Source of the DNA: Acanthornis magna
Taxonomy: Eukaryota; Chordata; Aves; Passeriformes; Acanthizidae
Direction of reading: 5' to 3'
Length of the DNA stretch: 64,000 bases
NCBI GenBank assembly: GCA_036785705.1
Contig: JAWUZG010001150.1
Span: forward strand, 1-64,000
The notes under the pieces were generated by a model that worked only from the letters and a program-made list of their open reading frames with translations, searched no databases and was not told where the DNA came from. Positions 8,966 through 21,516 of this stretch are shown in pieces. The first letter of the stretch is position 1. Every line of letters begins with the position of its first letter. A program made the position numbers and the translations under genes.

Positions 8966-10758
8966 TAGATCTCCTAACCCTAACCCTAGGCGTAACCCTA
9001 ACCCTAGCCCTAGTTAATTACCCGAGCCCACTACCTGGGTTTTCCCTACCAGAAAGATGGAGGAGCAGAAATGTTGGGGAGATGCTGCGATGGCCTTGGC
9101 AGGCCCTTTCCAGCCCCAGTGTCCCTGGAGCGCTAGGCACTTTCCTTCTCTCAACCCCAACTCTAGGCCAAATGGCAGCTTGTGGCCGGGGCCGAGGTGC
9201 CCACCCCTGTGGGGCCTCCAGGTCAGCAAGGTGTGGAAGCAGCAAGGTTGTGGCCTTGTTGCGTTTGCCTTGGCAGGCCCTTTCCAGCGCCAGTGTTCCT
9301 GGAGCTCAAGGCCCTTTAGATCTCCTAACCCTAACCCTAGGCGTAACCCTAACCCTAGCTCTAGTTAATTACCCAAACACACTCGCAGGGTTCTCCCTAT
9401 CAGAATGATGGAGGAGCAGCAGTGTTGGGGCGCTGCTGCGATGGCCTCGGCAGGCCCTTTCCAGCCCCAGTGTTCCCAGAGCTCGAGGCTCTTTATATCT
9501 CTCCAGCCTAACTCCAGCCCAAATGGCACCTTGTGGCCGGGGCCAAGGTGCCCACCCCTGTGGGGGTCCAGATCAGAAAGGTGTGGGAGCAGCAAGGTTG
9601 GGGCCTTGTTGCATTGGCCTTGGCAGGCCCTTTCCAGCCCCAGTGTTCCTGGAGCTCGAGGCTCTTTATATCCCTCCGGCCTGACCCCAGCCCCTAAGGG
9701 CACCCTTGCACTGGGACAGAGAGGCTTAGCACCATAGATGGCACAGATTAAAACACGTGCAGCTGGCAGTGGAGGCACCTGGTATGCTCTGGACACTCAG
9801 CTCCAAGGGTTTAGCTCAAGGTTCTATTGCTCTCTTAGCCAAAGTACAAATCCCCACGAGGTATACTCAAGAGGTGAAAATCACGCTAAAGTTCACTGGC
9901 AAAAGGATCCAAACAACCAATCCAAAATCAAGCATCTTTGGCAAACCATGAAATACAACATAGAATGCAACATAAAACCCCTTATCATAGCATTACTCGG
10001 TGTTAATTTAGCATTTACTTAGCGTAAACTTAGCCTAACCCAGAGAAACCTTTACACTGAAAAGATGCTACGTTACCCAGAAGTTCCAGGAAAAGAAAAG
10101 TAGGAAAAGAAAGAGAGGCAGAGAGAAAGACCCAAGGAGAGAAGAGATCTAGGAAAACACATAGAGACCTACCAGCTCCTAGGATTCCTGCAGGGGCAGC
10201 ATGGGAAACGCGGGCAGGGTTATATAGGGTGTGAGCACATGCTGACCTCATGCTCTGTCCTTTTAAGCCCCGCATGGCCTTCACGTACCTGCCCCTGAGG
10301 TGGCACTTCTGGCCATTTGGCCAGTCGGGGCCCAGGTGAGCACTTGGGCCACCCCAAGACTCCAGCACGGACAGCTCAGCCAGGCCTTGGGGTGGCTCTG
10401 GGTACACAGCAGGGCGCTAAAGGCCTCACCTGCAACAAAGTCTGGCCGGTCCCTCCCAGCAGGTACAGGCAATGGCATTCCAAGATGTAGCAAGACAGGC
10501 GGCATCCAGTCTCTGGCAGCACCCTGCCATGATGCCCTTGCAATGCCTTGGCCAGTGCCAGTGTCCGTGGAGCTGTAGGCTCCACAGCTCTCTGAAGTCT
10601 AAGACCAGCCCACAGGGCAGCTTGTGGCTGGGGCCGAGGTGCCCAGCCCTATAGGGGGTCCAGATCAGAAAGGTGTGGGAGCAGCAAGGTTGGGGCCTTG
10701 TCACATTTGCCTTGGCAGGCCCTTTCCAGCGCCAGTGTTCCTGGAGCTCAAGGCCCTT
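8966..10758 (+). repeat. Unit 6 (A-B-tail)
   Basis: Barcode ggcgt aca cc ggtc. A is of the unit 3-5 type while B and tail match unit 1, so it looks like a recombinant with the switch in or near A. Private change GAGCGCTAGG in A, near 9130. Confidence 0.96.
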
Positions 10759-12551
10759 TAGATCTCCTAACCCTAACCCTAGGCGTAACCCTAACCCTAG
10801 CCCTAGTTAATTACCCGAGCCCACTACCTGAGTTTTCCCTACCAGAAAGATGGAGGAGCAGAAATGTTGGGGAGATGCTGCGATGGCCTTGGCAGGCCCT
10901 TTCCAGCCCCAGTGTCCCTGGAGCTCTAGGCACTTTCCTTCTCTCAACCCCAACTCTAGGCCAAATGGCACCTTGTGGCTGGGGCCGAGGTGCCCACCCC
11001 TGTGGGGCCTCCAGGTCAGCAAGGTGTGGAAGCAGCAAGGTTGTGGCCTTGTTGCGTTTGCCTTGGCAGGCCCTTTCCAGCGCCAGTGTTCCTGGAGCTC
11101 AAGGCCCTTTAGATCTCCTAACCCTCACCCTAGGCGTAACCCTAACCCTAGCTCTAGTTAATTACCCAAACACACTAGCAGGGTTCTCCCTATCAGAATG
11201 ATGGAGGAGCAGCAGTGTTGGGGCGCTGCTGCGATGGCCTCGGCAGGCCCTTTCCAGCCCCAGTGTTCCCGGAGCTCGAGGCTCTTTATATCTCTCCAGC
11301 CTAACTCCAGCCCAAATGGCACCTTGTGGCCGGGGCCAAGGTGCCCACCCCTGTGGGGGTCCAGATCAGAAAGGTGTGGGAGCAGCAAGGTTGGGGCCTT
11401 GTTGCATTGGCCTTGGCAGGCCCTTTCCAGCCCCAGTGTTCCTGGAGCTCGAGGCTCTTTATATCTCTCCGGCCTGATCCCAGCCCCTAAGGGCACCCTT
11501 GCACTGGGACAGAGAGGCTTAGCACCATAGATGGCACAGATTAAAACACGTGCAGCTGGCAGTGGAGGCACCTGGTATGCTCTGGACACTCAGCTCCAAG
11601 GGTTTAGCTCAAGGTTCTATTGCTCTCTTAGCCAAAGTACAAATCCCCACGAGGTATACTCAAGAGGTGAAAATCACGCTAAAGTTCACTGGCAAAAGGA
11701 TCCAAACAACCAATCCAAAATCAAGCATCTTTGGCAAACCATGAAATACAACATAGAATGCAACATAAAACCCCTTATCATAGCATTACTCGGTGTTAAT
11801 TTAGCATTTACTTAGCGTAAACTTAGCCTAACCCAGAGAAACCTTTACACTGAAAAGATGCTACGTTACCCAGAAGTTCCAGGAAAAGAAAAGTAGGAAA
11901 AGAAAGAGAGGCAGAGAGAAAGACCCAAGGAGAGAAGAGATCTAGGAAAACACATAGAGACCTACCAGCTCCTAGGATTCCTGCAGGGGCAGCATGGGAA
12001 ACGCGGGCAGGGTTATATAGGGTGTGAGCACATGCTGACCTCATGCTCTGTCCTTTTAAGCCCCGCATGGCCTTCACGTACCTGCCCCTGAGGTGGCACT
12101 TCTGGCCATTTGGCCAGTCGGGGCCCAGGTGAGCACTTGGGCCACCCCAAGACTCCAGCACGGACAGCTCAGCCAGGCCTTGGGGTGGCTCTGGGTACAC
12201 AGCAGGGCGCTAAAGGCCTCACCTGCAACAAAGTCTGGCCGGTCCCTCCCAGCAGGTACAGGCAATGGCATTCCAAGATGTAGCAAGACAGGCGGCATCC
12301 AGTCTCTGGCAGCACCCTGCCATGATGCCCTTGCAATGCCTTGGCCAGTGCCAGTGTCCGTGGAGCTGTAGGCTCCACAGCTCTCTGAAGTCTAAGACCA
12401 GCCCACAGGGCAGCTTGTGGCTGGGGCCGAGGTGCCCAGCCCTATAGGGGGTCCAGATCAGAAAGGTGTGGGAGCAGCAAGGTTGGGGCCTTGTCACATT
12501 TGCCTTGGCAGGCCCTTTCCAGCGCCAGTGTTCCTGGAGCTCAAGGCCCTT
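10759..12551 (+). repeat. Unit 7 (A-B-tail)
   Basis: Barcode actgt cag tt ggtc. A is of the unit 1 type (GGCACCTTGTGGCTGG) and B of the unit 2 type (CCCTCACCC), so this is another A/B recombinant. Confidence 0.96.
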
Positions 12552-14344
12552 TAGATCTCCTAACCCTAACCCTAGGCGTAACCCTAACCCTAGCCCTAGT
12601 TAATTACCCGAGCCCACTACCTGAGTTTTCCCTACCAGAAAGATGGAGGAGCAGAAATGTTGGGGAGATGCTGCGATGGCCTTGGCAGGCCCTTTCCAGC
12701 CCCAGTGTCCCTGGAGCTCTAGGCACTTTCCTTCTCTCAACCCCAACTCTAGGCCAAATGGCACCTTGTGGCTGGGGCCGAGGTGCCCACCCCTGTGGGG
12801 CCTCCAGGTCAGCAAGGTGTGGAAGCAGCAAGGTTGTGGCCTTGTTGCGTTTGCCTTGGCAGGCCCTTTCCAGCGCCAGTGTTCCTGGAGCTCAAGGCCC
12901 TTTAGATCTCCTAACCCTAACCCTAGGCGTAACCCTAACCCTAGCTCTAGTTAATTACCCAAACACACTCGCAGGGTTCTCCCTATCAGAATGATGGAGG
13001 AGCAGCAGTGTTGGGGCGCTGCTGCGATGGCCTCGGCAGGCCCTTTCCAGCCCCAGTGTTCCCAGAGCTCGAGGCTCTTTATATCTCTCCAGCCTAACTC
13101 CAGCCCAAATGGCACCTTGTGGCCGGGGCCAAGGTGCCCACCCCTGTGGGGGTCCAGATCAGAAAGGTGTGGGAGCAGCAAGGTTGGGGCCTTGTTGCAT
13201 TGGCCTTGGCAGGCCCTTTCCAGCCCCAGTGTTCCTGGAGCTCGAGGCTCTTTATATCCCTCCGGCCTGACCCCAGCCCCTAAGGGCACCCTTGCACTGG
13301 GACAGAGAGGCTTAGCACCATAGATGGCACAGATTAAAACACGTGCAGCTGGCAGTGGAGGCACCTGGTATGCTCTGGACACTCAGCTCCAAGGGTTTAG
13401 CTCAAGGTTCTATTGCTCTCTTAGCCAAAGTACAAATCCCCACGAGGTATACTCAAGAGGTGAAAATCACGCTAAAGTTCACTGGCAAAAGGATCCAAAC
13501 AACCAATCCAAAATCAAGCATCTTTGGCAAACCATGAAATACAACATAGAATGCAACATTTACTTAGCTGGTTTGGTAGGTGGAGATTTTGATTTAGGGT
13601 AAACTCTTAGCCTAACCCAGAGAAACCTTTACACTGAAAAGATGCTACGTTACCCAGAAGTTCCAGGGAAAAGAAAAGTAGGAAAAGAAAGAGAGGCAGA
13701 GAGAAGACCCAAGGAGAGAAGAGATCTAGGAAAACACATAGAGACCTACCAGCTCCTAGGATTCCTGCAGGGGCAGCATGGGAAACGCGGGCAGGGTTAT
13801 ATAGGGTGTGAGCACATGCTGACCTCATGCTCTGTCCTTTTAAGCCCCGCATGGCCTTCACGTACCTGCCCCTGAGGTGGCACTTCTGGCCATTTGGCCA
13901 GTCGGGGCCCAGGTGAGCACTTGAGGCCACCCCAAGACTCCCAGCACGGACAGCTCAGCCAGGCCTTGGGGGTGGGCTCTGGGTACACAGCAGGGCGCTA
14001 AAGGCCTCACCTGCAACAAAGTCTGGCCGGTCCCTCCCAGCAGGTACAGGCAATGGCATTCCAAGATGTAGCAAGACAGGCGGCATCCAGTCTCTGGCAG
14101 CACCCTGCCATGATGCCCTTGCAATGCCTTGGCCAGTGCCAGTGTCCGTGGAGCTGTAGGCTCCACAGCTCTCTGAAGTCTAAGACCCAGCCCACCAGGG
14201 CAGCTTGTGGCTGGGGCCGAGGTGCCCAGCCCTATAGGGGGGTCCAGATCGAAAGGTGTGGGAGCAGCAAGGTTGGGGGCCTTGTCACATTTGCACTTGG
14301 CAGGGCCCTTTCCAGCGCCAGTGTTCCTGGAGCTCAAGGCCCTT
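12552..14344 (+). repeat. Unit 8 (A-B-tail, aberrant tail)
   Basis: Barcode actgt aca cc ggtc. A and B are ordinary, but the tail from 13560 is disturbed: about 41 bp of the AT-rich core are replaced by about 30 bp of sequence not seen in the other units, followed by a run of one-base indels to about 14305. The changes cancel exactly, so the unit is still 1,793 bp. Confidence 0.95.
13560..14310 (+). other. Indel cluster and replacement in the unit 8 tail
   Basis: After GCAACAT the usual segment (AAAACCCC to TTTAGCAT) is missing; a novel 30-bp segment at 13569-13598 ends in TTTAGG, then GTAAAC resumes with two extra bases. One-base insertions follow near 13668, 13924, 13941, 13970, 13976, 14187, 14195, 14240, 14279, 14295 and 14304, and one-base deletions near 13705 and 14250. 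I see no substitution in the same stretch. Net length change is -41 +30 +2 +11 -2 = 0. Indels without substitutions are typical of unpolished long-read consensus; the 30-bp replacement is not explained by that. Confidence 0.8.
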
Positions 14345-16137
14345 TAGATCTCCTAACCCTAACCCTAGGCGTAACCCTAACCCTAGCCCTAGTTAATTAC
14401 CCGAGCCCACTACCTGAGTTTTCCCTACCAGAAAGATGGAGGAGCAGAAATGTTGGGGAGATGCTGCGATGGCCTTGGCAGGCCCTTTCCAGCCCCAGTG
14501 TCCCTGGAGCTCTAGGCACTTTCCTTCTCTCAACCCCAACTCTAGGCCAAATGGCAGCTTGTGGCTGGGGCCGAGGTGCCCACCCCTGTGGGGCCTCCAG
14601 GTCAGCAAGGTGTGGAAGCAGCAAGGTTGTGGCCTTGTTGCGTTTGCCTTGGCAGGCCCTTTCCAGCGCCAGTGTTCCTGGAGCTCAAGGCCCTTTAGAT
14701 CTCCTAACCCTCACCCTAGGCGTAACCCTAACCCTAGCTCTAGTTAATTACCCAAACACACTAGCAGGGTTCTCCCTATCAGAATGATGGAGGAGCAGCA
14801 GTGTTGGGGCGCTGCTGCGATGGCCTCGGCAGGCCCTTTCCAGCCCCAGTGTTCCCGGAGCTCGAGGCTCTTTATATCTCTCCAGCCTAACTCCAGCCCA
14901 AATGGCACCTTGTGGCCGGGGCCAAGGTGCCCACCCCTGTGGGGGTCCAGATCAGAAAGGTGTGGGAGCAGCAAGGTTGGGGCCTTGTTGCATTGGCCTT
15001 GGCAGGCCCTTTCCAGCCCCAGTGTTCCTGGAGCTCGAGGCTCTTTATATCTCTCCGGCCTGATCCCAGCCCCTAAGGGCACCCTTGCACTGGGACAGAG
15101 AGGCTTAGCACCATAGATGGCACAGATTAAAACACGTGCAGCTGGCAGTGGAGGCACCTGGTATGCTCTGGACACTCAGCTCCAAGGGTTTAGCTCAAGG
15201 TTCTATTGCTCTCTTAGCCAAAGTACAAATCCCCACGAGGTATACTCAAGAGGTGAAAATCACGCTAAAGTTCACTGGCAAAAGGATCCAAACAACCAAT
15301 CCAAAATCAAGCATCTTTGGCAAACCATGAAATACAACATAGAATGCAACATAAAACCCCTTATCATAGCATTACTCGGTGTTAATTTAGCATTTACTTA
15401 GCGTAAACTTAGCCTAACCCAGAGAAACCTTTACACTGAAAAGATGCTACGTTACCCAGAAGTTCCAGGAAAAGAAAAGTAGGAAAAGAAAGAGAGGCAG
15501 AGAGAAAGACCCAAGGAGAGAAGAGATCTAGGAAAACACATAGAGACCTACCAGCTCCTAGGATTCCTGCAGGGGCAGCATGGGAAACGCGGGCAGGGTT
15601 ATATAGGGTGTGAGCACATGCTGACCTCATGCTCTGTCCTTTTAAGCCCCGCATGGCCTTCACGTACCTGCCCCTGAGGTGGCACTTCTGGCCATTTGGC
15701 CAGTCGGGGCCCAGGTGAGCACTTGGGCCACCCCAAGACTCCAGCACGGACAGCTCAGCCAGGCCTTGGGGTGGCTCTGGGTACACAGCAGGGCGCTAAA
15801 GGCCTCACCTGCAACAAAGTCTGGCCGGTCCCTCCCAGCAGGTACAGGCAATGGCATTCCAAGATGTAGCAAGACAGGCGGCATCCAGTCTCTGGCAGCA
15901 CCCTGCCATGATGCCCTTGCAATGCCTTGGCCAGTGCCAGTGTCCGTGGAGCTGTAGGCTCCACAGCTCTCTGAAGTCTAAGACCAGCCCACAGGGCAGC
16001 TTGTGGCTGGGGCCGAGGTGCCCAGCCCTATAGGGGGTCCAGATCAGAAAGGTGTGGGAGCAGCAAGGTTGGGGCCTTGTCACATTTGCCTTGGCAGGCC
16101 CTTTCCAGCGCCAGTGTTCCTGGAGCTCAAGGCCCTT
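14345..16137 (+). repeat. Unit 9 (A-B-tail)
   Basis: Barcode agtgt cag tt ggtc. It differs from unit 2 only at the last two marker sites. The aberrant bases of unit 8 stop before it, and the array resumes with normal bases. Confidence 0.96.
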
Positions 16138-17930
16138 TAGATCTCCTAACCCTAACCCTAGGCGTAACCCTAACCCTAGCCCTAGTTAATTACCCGAGCC
16201 CACTACCTGAGTTTTCCCTACCAGAAAGATGGAGGAGCAGAAATGTTGGGGAGATGCTGCGATGGCCTTGGCAGGCCCTTTCCAGCCCCAGTGTCCCTGG
16301 AGCTCTAGGCACTTTCCTTCTCTCAACCCCAACTCTAGGCCAAATGGCAGCTTGTGGCTGGGGCCGAGGTGCCCACCCCTGTGGGGCCTCCAGGTCAGCA
16401 AGGTGTGGAAGCAGCAAGGTTGTGGCCTTGTTGCGTTTGCCTTGGCAGGCCCTTTCCAGCGCCAGTGTTCCTGGAGCTCAAGGCCCTTTAGATCTCCTAA
16501 CCCTCACCCTAGGCGTAACCCTAACCCTAGCTCTAGTTAATTACCCAAACACACTAGCAGGGTTCTCCCTATCAGAATGATGGAGGAGCAGCAGTGTTGG
16601 GGCGCTGCTGCGATGGCCTCGGCAGGCCCTTTCCAGCCCCAGTGTTCCCGGAGCTCGAGGCTCTTTATATCTCTCCAGCCTAACTCCAGCCCAAATGGCA
16701 CCTTGTGGCCGGGGCCAAGGTGCCCACCCCTGTGGGGGTCCAGATCAGAAAGGTGTGGGAGCAGCAAGGTTGGGGCCTTGTTGCATTGGCCTTGGCAGGC
16801 CCTTTCCAGCCCCAGTGTTCCTGGAGCTCGAGGCTCTTTATATCTCTCCGGCCTGATCCCAGCCCCTAAGGGCACCCTTGCACTGGGACAGAGAGGCTTA
16901 GCACCATAGATGGCACAGATTAAAACACGTGCAGCTGGCAGTGGAGGCACCTGGTATGCTCTGGACACTCAGCTCCAAGGGTTTAGCTCAAGGTTCTATT
17001 GCTCTCTTAGCCAAAGTACAAATCCCCACGAGGTATACTCAAGAGGTGAAAATCACGCTAAAGTTCACTGGCAAAAGGATCCAAACAACCAATCCAAAAT
17101 CAAGCATCTTTGGCAAACCATGAAATACAACATAGAATGCAACATAAAACCCCTTATCATAGCATTACTCGGTGTTAATTTAGCATTTACTTAGCGTAAA
17201 CTTAGCCTAACCCAGAGAAACCTTTACACTGAAAAGATGCTACGTTACCCAGAAGTTCCAGGAAAAGAAAAGTAGGAAAAGAAAGAGAGGCAGAGAGAAA
17301 GACCCAAGGAGAGAAGAGATCTAGGAAAACACATAGAGACCTACCAGCTCCTAGGATTCCTGCAGGGGCAGCATGGGAAACGCGGGCAGGGTTATATAGG
17401 GTGTGAGCACATGCTGACCTCATGCTCTGTCCTTTTAAGCCCCGCATGGCCTTCACGTACCTGCCCCTGAGGTGGCACTTCTGGCCATTTGGCCAGTCAG
17501 GGCCCAGGTGAGCACTTGGGCCACCCCAAGACTCCAGCACGGACAGCTCAGCCAGGCCTTGGGGTGGCTCTGGGTACACAGCAGGGCGCTAAAGGCCTCA
17601 CCTGCAACAAAGTCTGGCCGGTCCCTCCCAGCAGGTACAGGCAATGGCATTCCAAGATGTAGCAAGACAGGCGGCATCCAGTCTCTGGCAGCACCCTGCC
17701 ATGATGCCCTTGCAATGCCTTGGCCAGTGCCAGTGTCCGTGGAGCTGTAGGCTCCACAGCTCTCTGAAGTCTAAGACCAGCCCACAGGGCAGCTGGTGGC
17801 TGGGGCCGAGGTGCCCAGCCCTATAGGGGGTCCAGATCAGAAAGGTGTGGGAGCAGCAAGGTTGGGGCCTTGTCACATTTGCCTTGGCAGGCCCTTTCCA
17901 GCGCCAGTGTTCCTGGAGCTCAAGGCCCTT
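16138..17930 (+). repeat. Unit 10 (A-B-tail)
   Basis: Barcode agtgt cag tt aggc. Last unit with the CCCTCACCC telomere block and with TGAGTTTT in A; from unit 11 on all A modules have TGGGTTTT and GGCCGGGG. Confidence 0.96.
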
Positions 17931-19723
17931 TAGATCTCCTAACCCTAACCCTAGGCGTAACCCTAACCCTAGCCCTAGTTAATTACCCGAGCCCACTACC
18001 TGGGTTTTCCCTACCAGAAAGATGGAGGAGCAGAAATGTTGGGGAGATGCTGCGATGGCCTTGGCAGGCCCTTTCCAGCCCCAGTGTCCCTGGAGCTCTA
18101 GGCACTTTCCTTCTCTCAACCCCAACTCTAGGCCAAATGGCAGCTTGTGGCCGGGGCCGAGGTGCCCACCCCTGTGGGGCCTCCAGGTCAGCAAGGTGTG
18201 GAAGCAGCAAGGTTGTGGCCTTGTCGCGTTTGCCTTGGCAGGCCCTTTCCAGCGCCAGTGTTCCTGGAGCTCAAGGCCCTTTAGATCTCCTAACCCTAAC
18301 CCTAGGCGTAACCCTAACCCTAGCTCTAGTTAATTACCCAAACACACTGGCAGGGTTCTCCCTATCAGAATGATGGAGGAGCAGCAGTGTTGGGGCGCTG
18401 CTGCGATGGCCTCGGCAGGCCCTTTCCAGCCCCAGTGTTCCCGGAGCTCGAGGCTCTTTATATCTCTCCAGCCTAACTCCAGCCCAAATGGCACCTTGTG
18501 GCCGGGGCCAAGGTGCCCACCCCTGTGGGGGTCCAGATCAGAAAGGTGTGGGAGCAGCAAGGTTGGGGCCTTGTTGCATTGGCCTTGGCAGGCCCTTTCC
18601 AGCCCCAGTGTTCCTGGAGCTCGAGGCTCTTTATATCTCTCCGGCCTGATCCCAGCCCCTAAGGGCACCCTTGCACTGGGACAGAGAGGCTTAGCACCAT
18701 AGATGGCACAGATTAAAACACGTGCAGCTGGCAGTGGAGGCACCTGGTATGCTCTGGACACTCAGCTCCAAGGGTTTAGCTCAAGGTTCTATTGCTCTCT
18801 TAGCCAAAGTACAAATCCCCACGAGGTATACTCAAGAGGTGAAAATCACGCTAAAGTTCACTGGCAAAAGGATCCAAACAACCAATCCAAAATCAAGCAT
18901 CTTTGGCAAACCATGAAATACAACATAGAATGCAACATAAAACCCCTTATCATAGCATTACTCGGTGTTAATTTAGCATTTACTTAGCGTAAACTTAGCC
19001 TAACCCAGAGAAACCTTTACACTGAAAAGATGCTACGTTACCCAGAAGTTCCAGGAAAAGAAAAGTAGGAAAAGAAAGAGAGGCAGAGAGAAAGACCCAA
19101 GGAGAGAAGAGATCTAGGAAAACACATAGAGACCTACCAGCTCCTAGGATTCCTGCAGGGGCAGCATGGGAAACGCGGGCAGGGTTATATAGGGTGTGAG
19201 CACATGCTGACCTCATGCTCTGTCCTTTTAAGCCCCGCATGGCCTTCACGTACCTGCCCCTGAGGTGGCACTTCTGGCCATTTGGCCAGTCAGGGCCCAG
19301 GTGAGCACTTGGGCCACCCCAAGACTCCAGCACGGACAGCTCAGCCAGGCCTTGGGGTGGCTCTGGGTACACAGCAGGGCGCTAAAGGCCTCACCTGCAA
19401 CAAAGTCTGGCCGGTCCCTCCCAGCAGGTACAGGCAATGGCATTCCAAGATGTAGCAAGACAGGCGGCATCCAGTCTCTGGCAGCACCCTGCCATGATGC
19501 CCTTGCAATGCCTTGGCCAGTGCCAGTGTCCGTGGAGCTGTAGGCTCCACAGCTCTCTGAAGTCTAAGACCAGCCCACAGGGCAGCTTGTGGCTGGGGCC
19601 GAGGTGCCCAGCCCTATAGGGGGTCCAGATCAGAAAGGTGTGGGAGCAGCAAGGTTGGGGCCTTGTCACATTTGCCTTGGCAGGCCCTTTCCAGCGCCAG
19701 TGTTCCTGGAGCTCAAGGCCCTT
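17931..19723 (+). repeat. Unit 11 (A-B-tail)
   Basis: Barcode ggcgc agg tt agtc. First unit with CTTGTCGCG in A and with CACTGGC in B, alleles that recur through the right part of the window. Confidence 0.96.
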
Positions 19724-21516
19724 TAGATCTCCTAACCCTAACCCTAGGCGTAACCCTAACCCTAGCCCTAGTTAATTACCCGAGCCCACTACCTGGGTTT
19801 TCCCTACCAGAAAGATGGAGGAGCAGAAATGTTGGGGAGATGCTGCGATGGCCTTGGCAGGCCCTTTCCAGCCCCAGTGTCCCTGGAGCTCTAGGCACTT
19901 TCCTTCTCTCAACCCCAACTCTAGGCCAAATGGCAGCTTGTGGCCGGGGCCGAGGTGCCCACCCCTGTGGGGCCTCCAGGTCAGCAAGGTGTGGAAGCAG
20001 CAAGGTTGTGGCCTTGTTGCGTTTGCCTTGGCAGGCCCTTTCCAGCGCCAGTGTTCCTGGAGCTCAAGGCCCTTTAGATCTCCTAACCCTAACCCTAGGC
20101 GTAACCCTAACCCTAGCTCTAGTTAATTACCCAAACACACTGGCAGGGTTCTCCCTATCAGAATGATGGAGGAGCAGCAGTGTTGGGGCGCTGCTGCGAT
20201 GGCCTCGGCAGGCCCTTTCCAGCCCCAGTGTTCCCGGAGCTCGAGGCTCTTTATATCTCTCCAGCCTAACTCCAGCCCAAATGGCACCTTGTGGCCGGGG
20301 CCAAGGTGCCCACCCCTGTGGGGGTCCAGATCAGAAAGGTGTGGGAGCAGCAAGGTTGGGGCCTTGTTGCATTGGCCTTGGCAGGCCCTTTCCAGCCCCA
20401 GTGTTCCTGGAGCTCGAGGCTCTTTATATCTCTCCGGCCTGATCCCAGCCCCTAAGGGCACCCTTGCACTGGGACAGAGAGGCTTAGCACCATAGATGGC
20501 ACAGATTAAAACACGTGCAGCTGGCAGTGGAGGCACCTGGTATGCTCTGGACACTCAGCTCCAAGGGTTTAGCTCAAGGTTCTATTGCTCTCTTAGCCAA
20601 AGTACAAATCCCCACGAGGTATACTCAAGAGGTGAAAATCACGCTAAAGTTCACTGGCAAAAGGATCCAAACAACCAATCCAAAATCAAGCATCTTTGGC
20701 AAACCATGAAATACAACATAGAATGCAACATAAAACCCCTTATCATAGCATTACTCGGTGTTAATTTAGCATTTACTTAGCGTAAACTTAGCCTAACCCA
20801 GAGAAACCTTTACACTGAAAAGATGCTACGTTACCCAGAAGTTCCAGGAAAAGAAAAGTAGGAAAAGAAAGAGAGGCAGAGAGAAAGACCCAAGGAGAGA
20901 AGAGATCTAGGAAAACACATAGAGACCTACCAGCTCCTAGGATTCCTGCAGGGGCAGCATGGGAAACGCGGGCAGGGTTATATAGGGTGTGAGCACATGC
21001 TGACCTCATGCTCTGTCCTTTTAAGCCCCGCATGGCCTTCACGTACCTGCCCCTGAGGTGGCACTTCTGGCCATTTGGCCAGTCAGGGCCCAGGTGAGCA
21101 CTTGGGCCACCCCAAGACTCCAGCACGGACAGCTCAGCCAGGCCTTGGGGTGGCTCTGGGTACACAGCAGGGCGCTAAAGGCCTCACCTGCAACAAAGTC
21201 TGGCCGGTCCCTCCCAGCAGGTACAGGCAATGGCATTCCAAGATGTAGCAAGACAGGCGACATCCAGTCTCTGGCAGCACCCTGCCATGATGCCCTTGCA
21301 ATGCCTTGGCCAGTGCCAGTGTCCGTGGAGCTGTAGGCTCCACAGCTCTCTGAAGTCTAAGACCAGCCCACAGGGCAGCTGGTGGCTGGGGCCGAGGTGC
21401 CCAGCCCTATAGGGGGTCCAGATCAGAAAGGTGTGGGAGCAGCAAGGTTGGGGCCTTGTCACATTTGCCTTGGCAGGCTCTTTCCAGCGCCAGTGTTCCT
21501 GGAGCTCAAGGCCCTT
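19724..21516 (+). repeat. Unit 12 (A-B-tail)
   Basis: Barcode ggcgt agg tt aagt, identical to unit 31, 33.7 kb away, so the same subtype reappears at distance. Confidence 0.96.
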
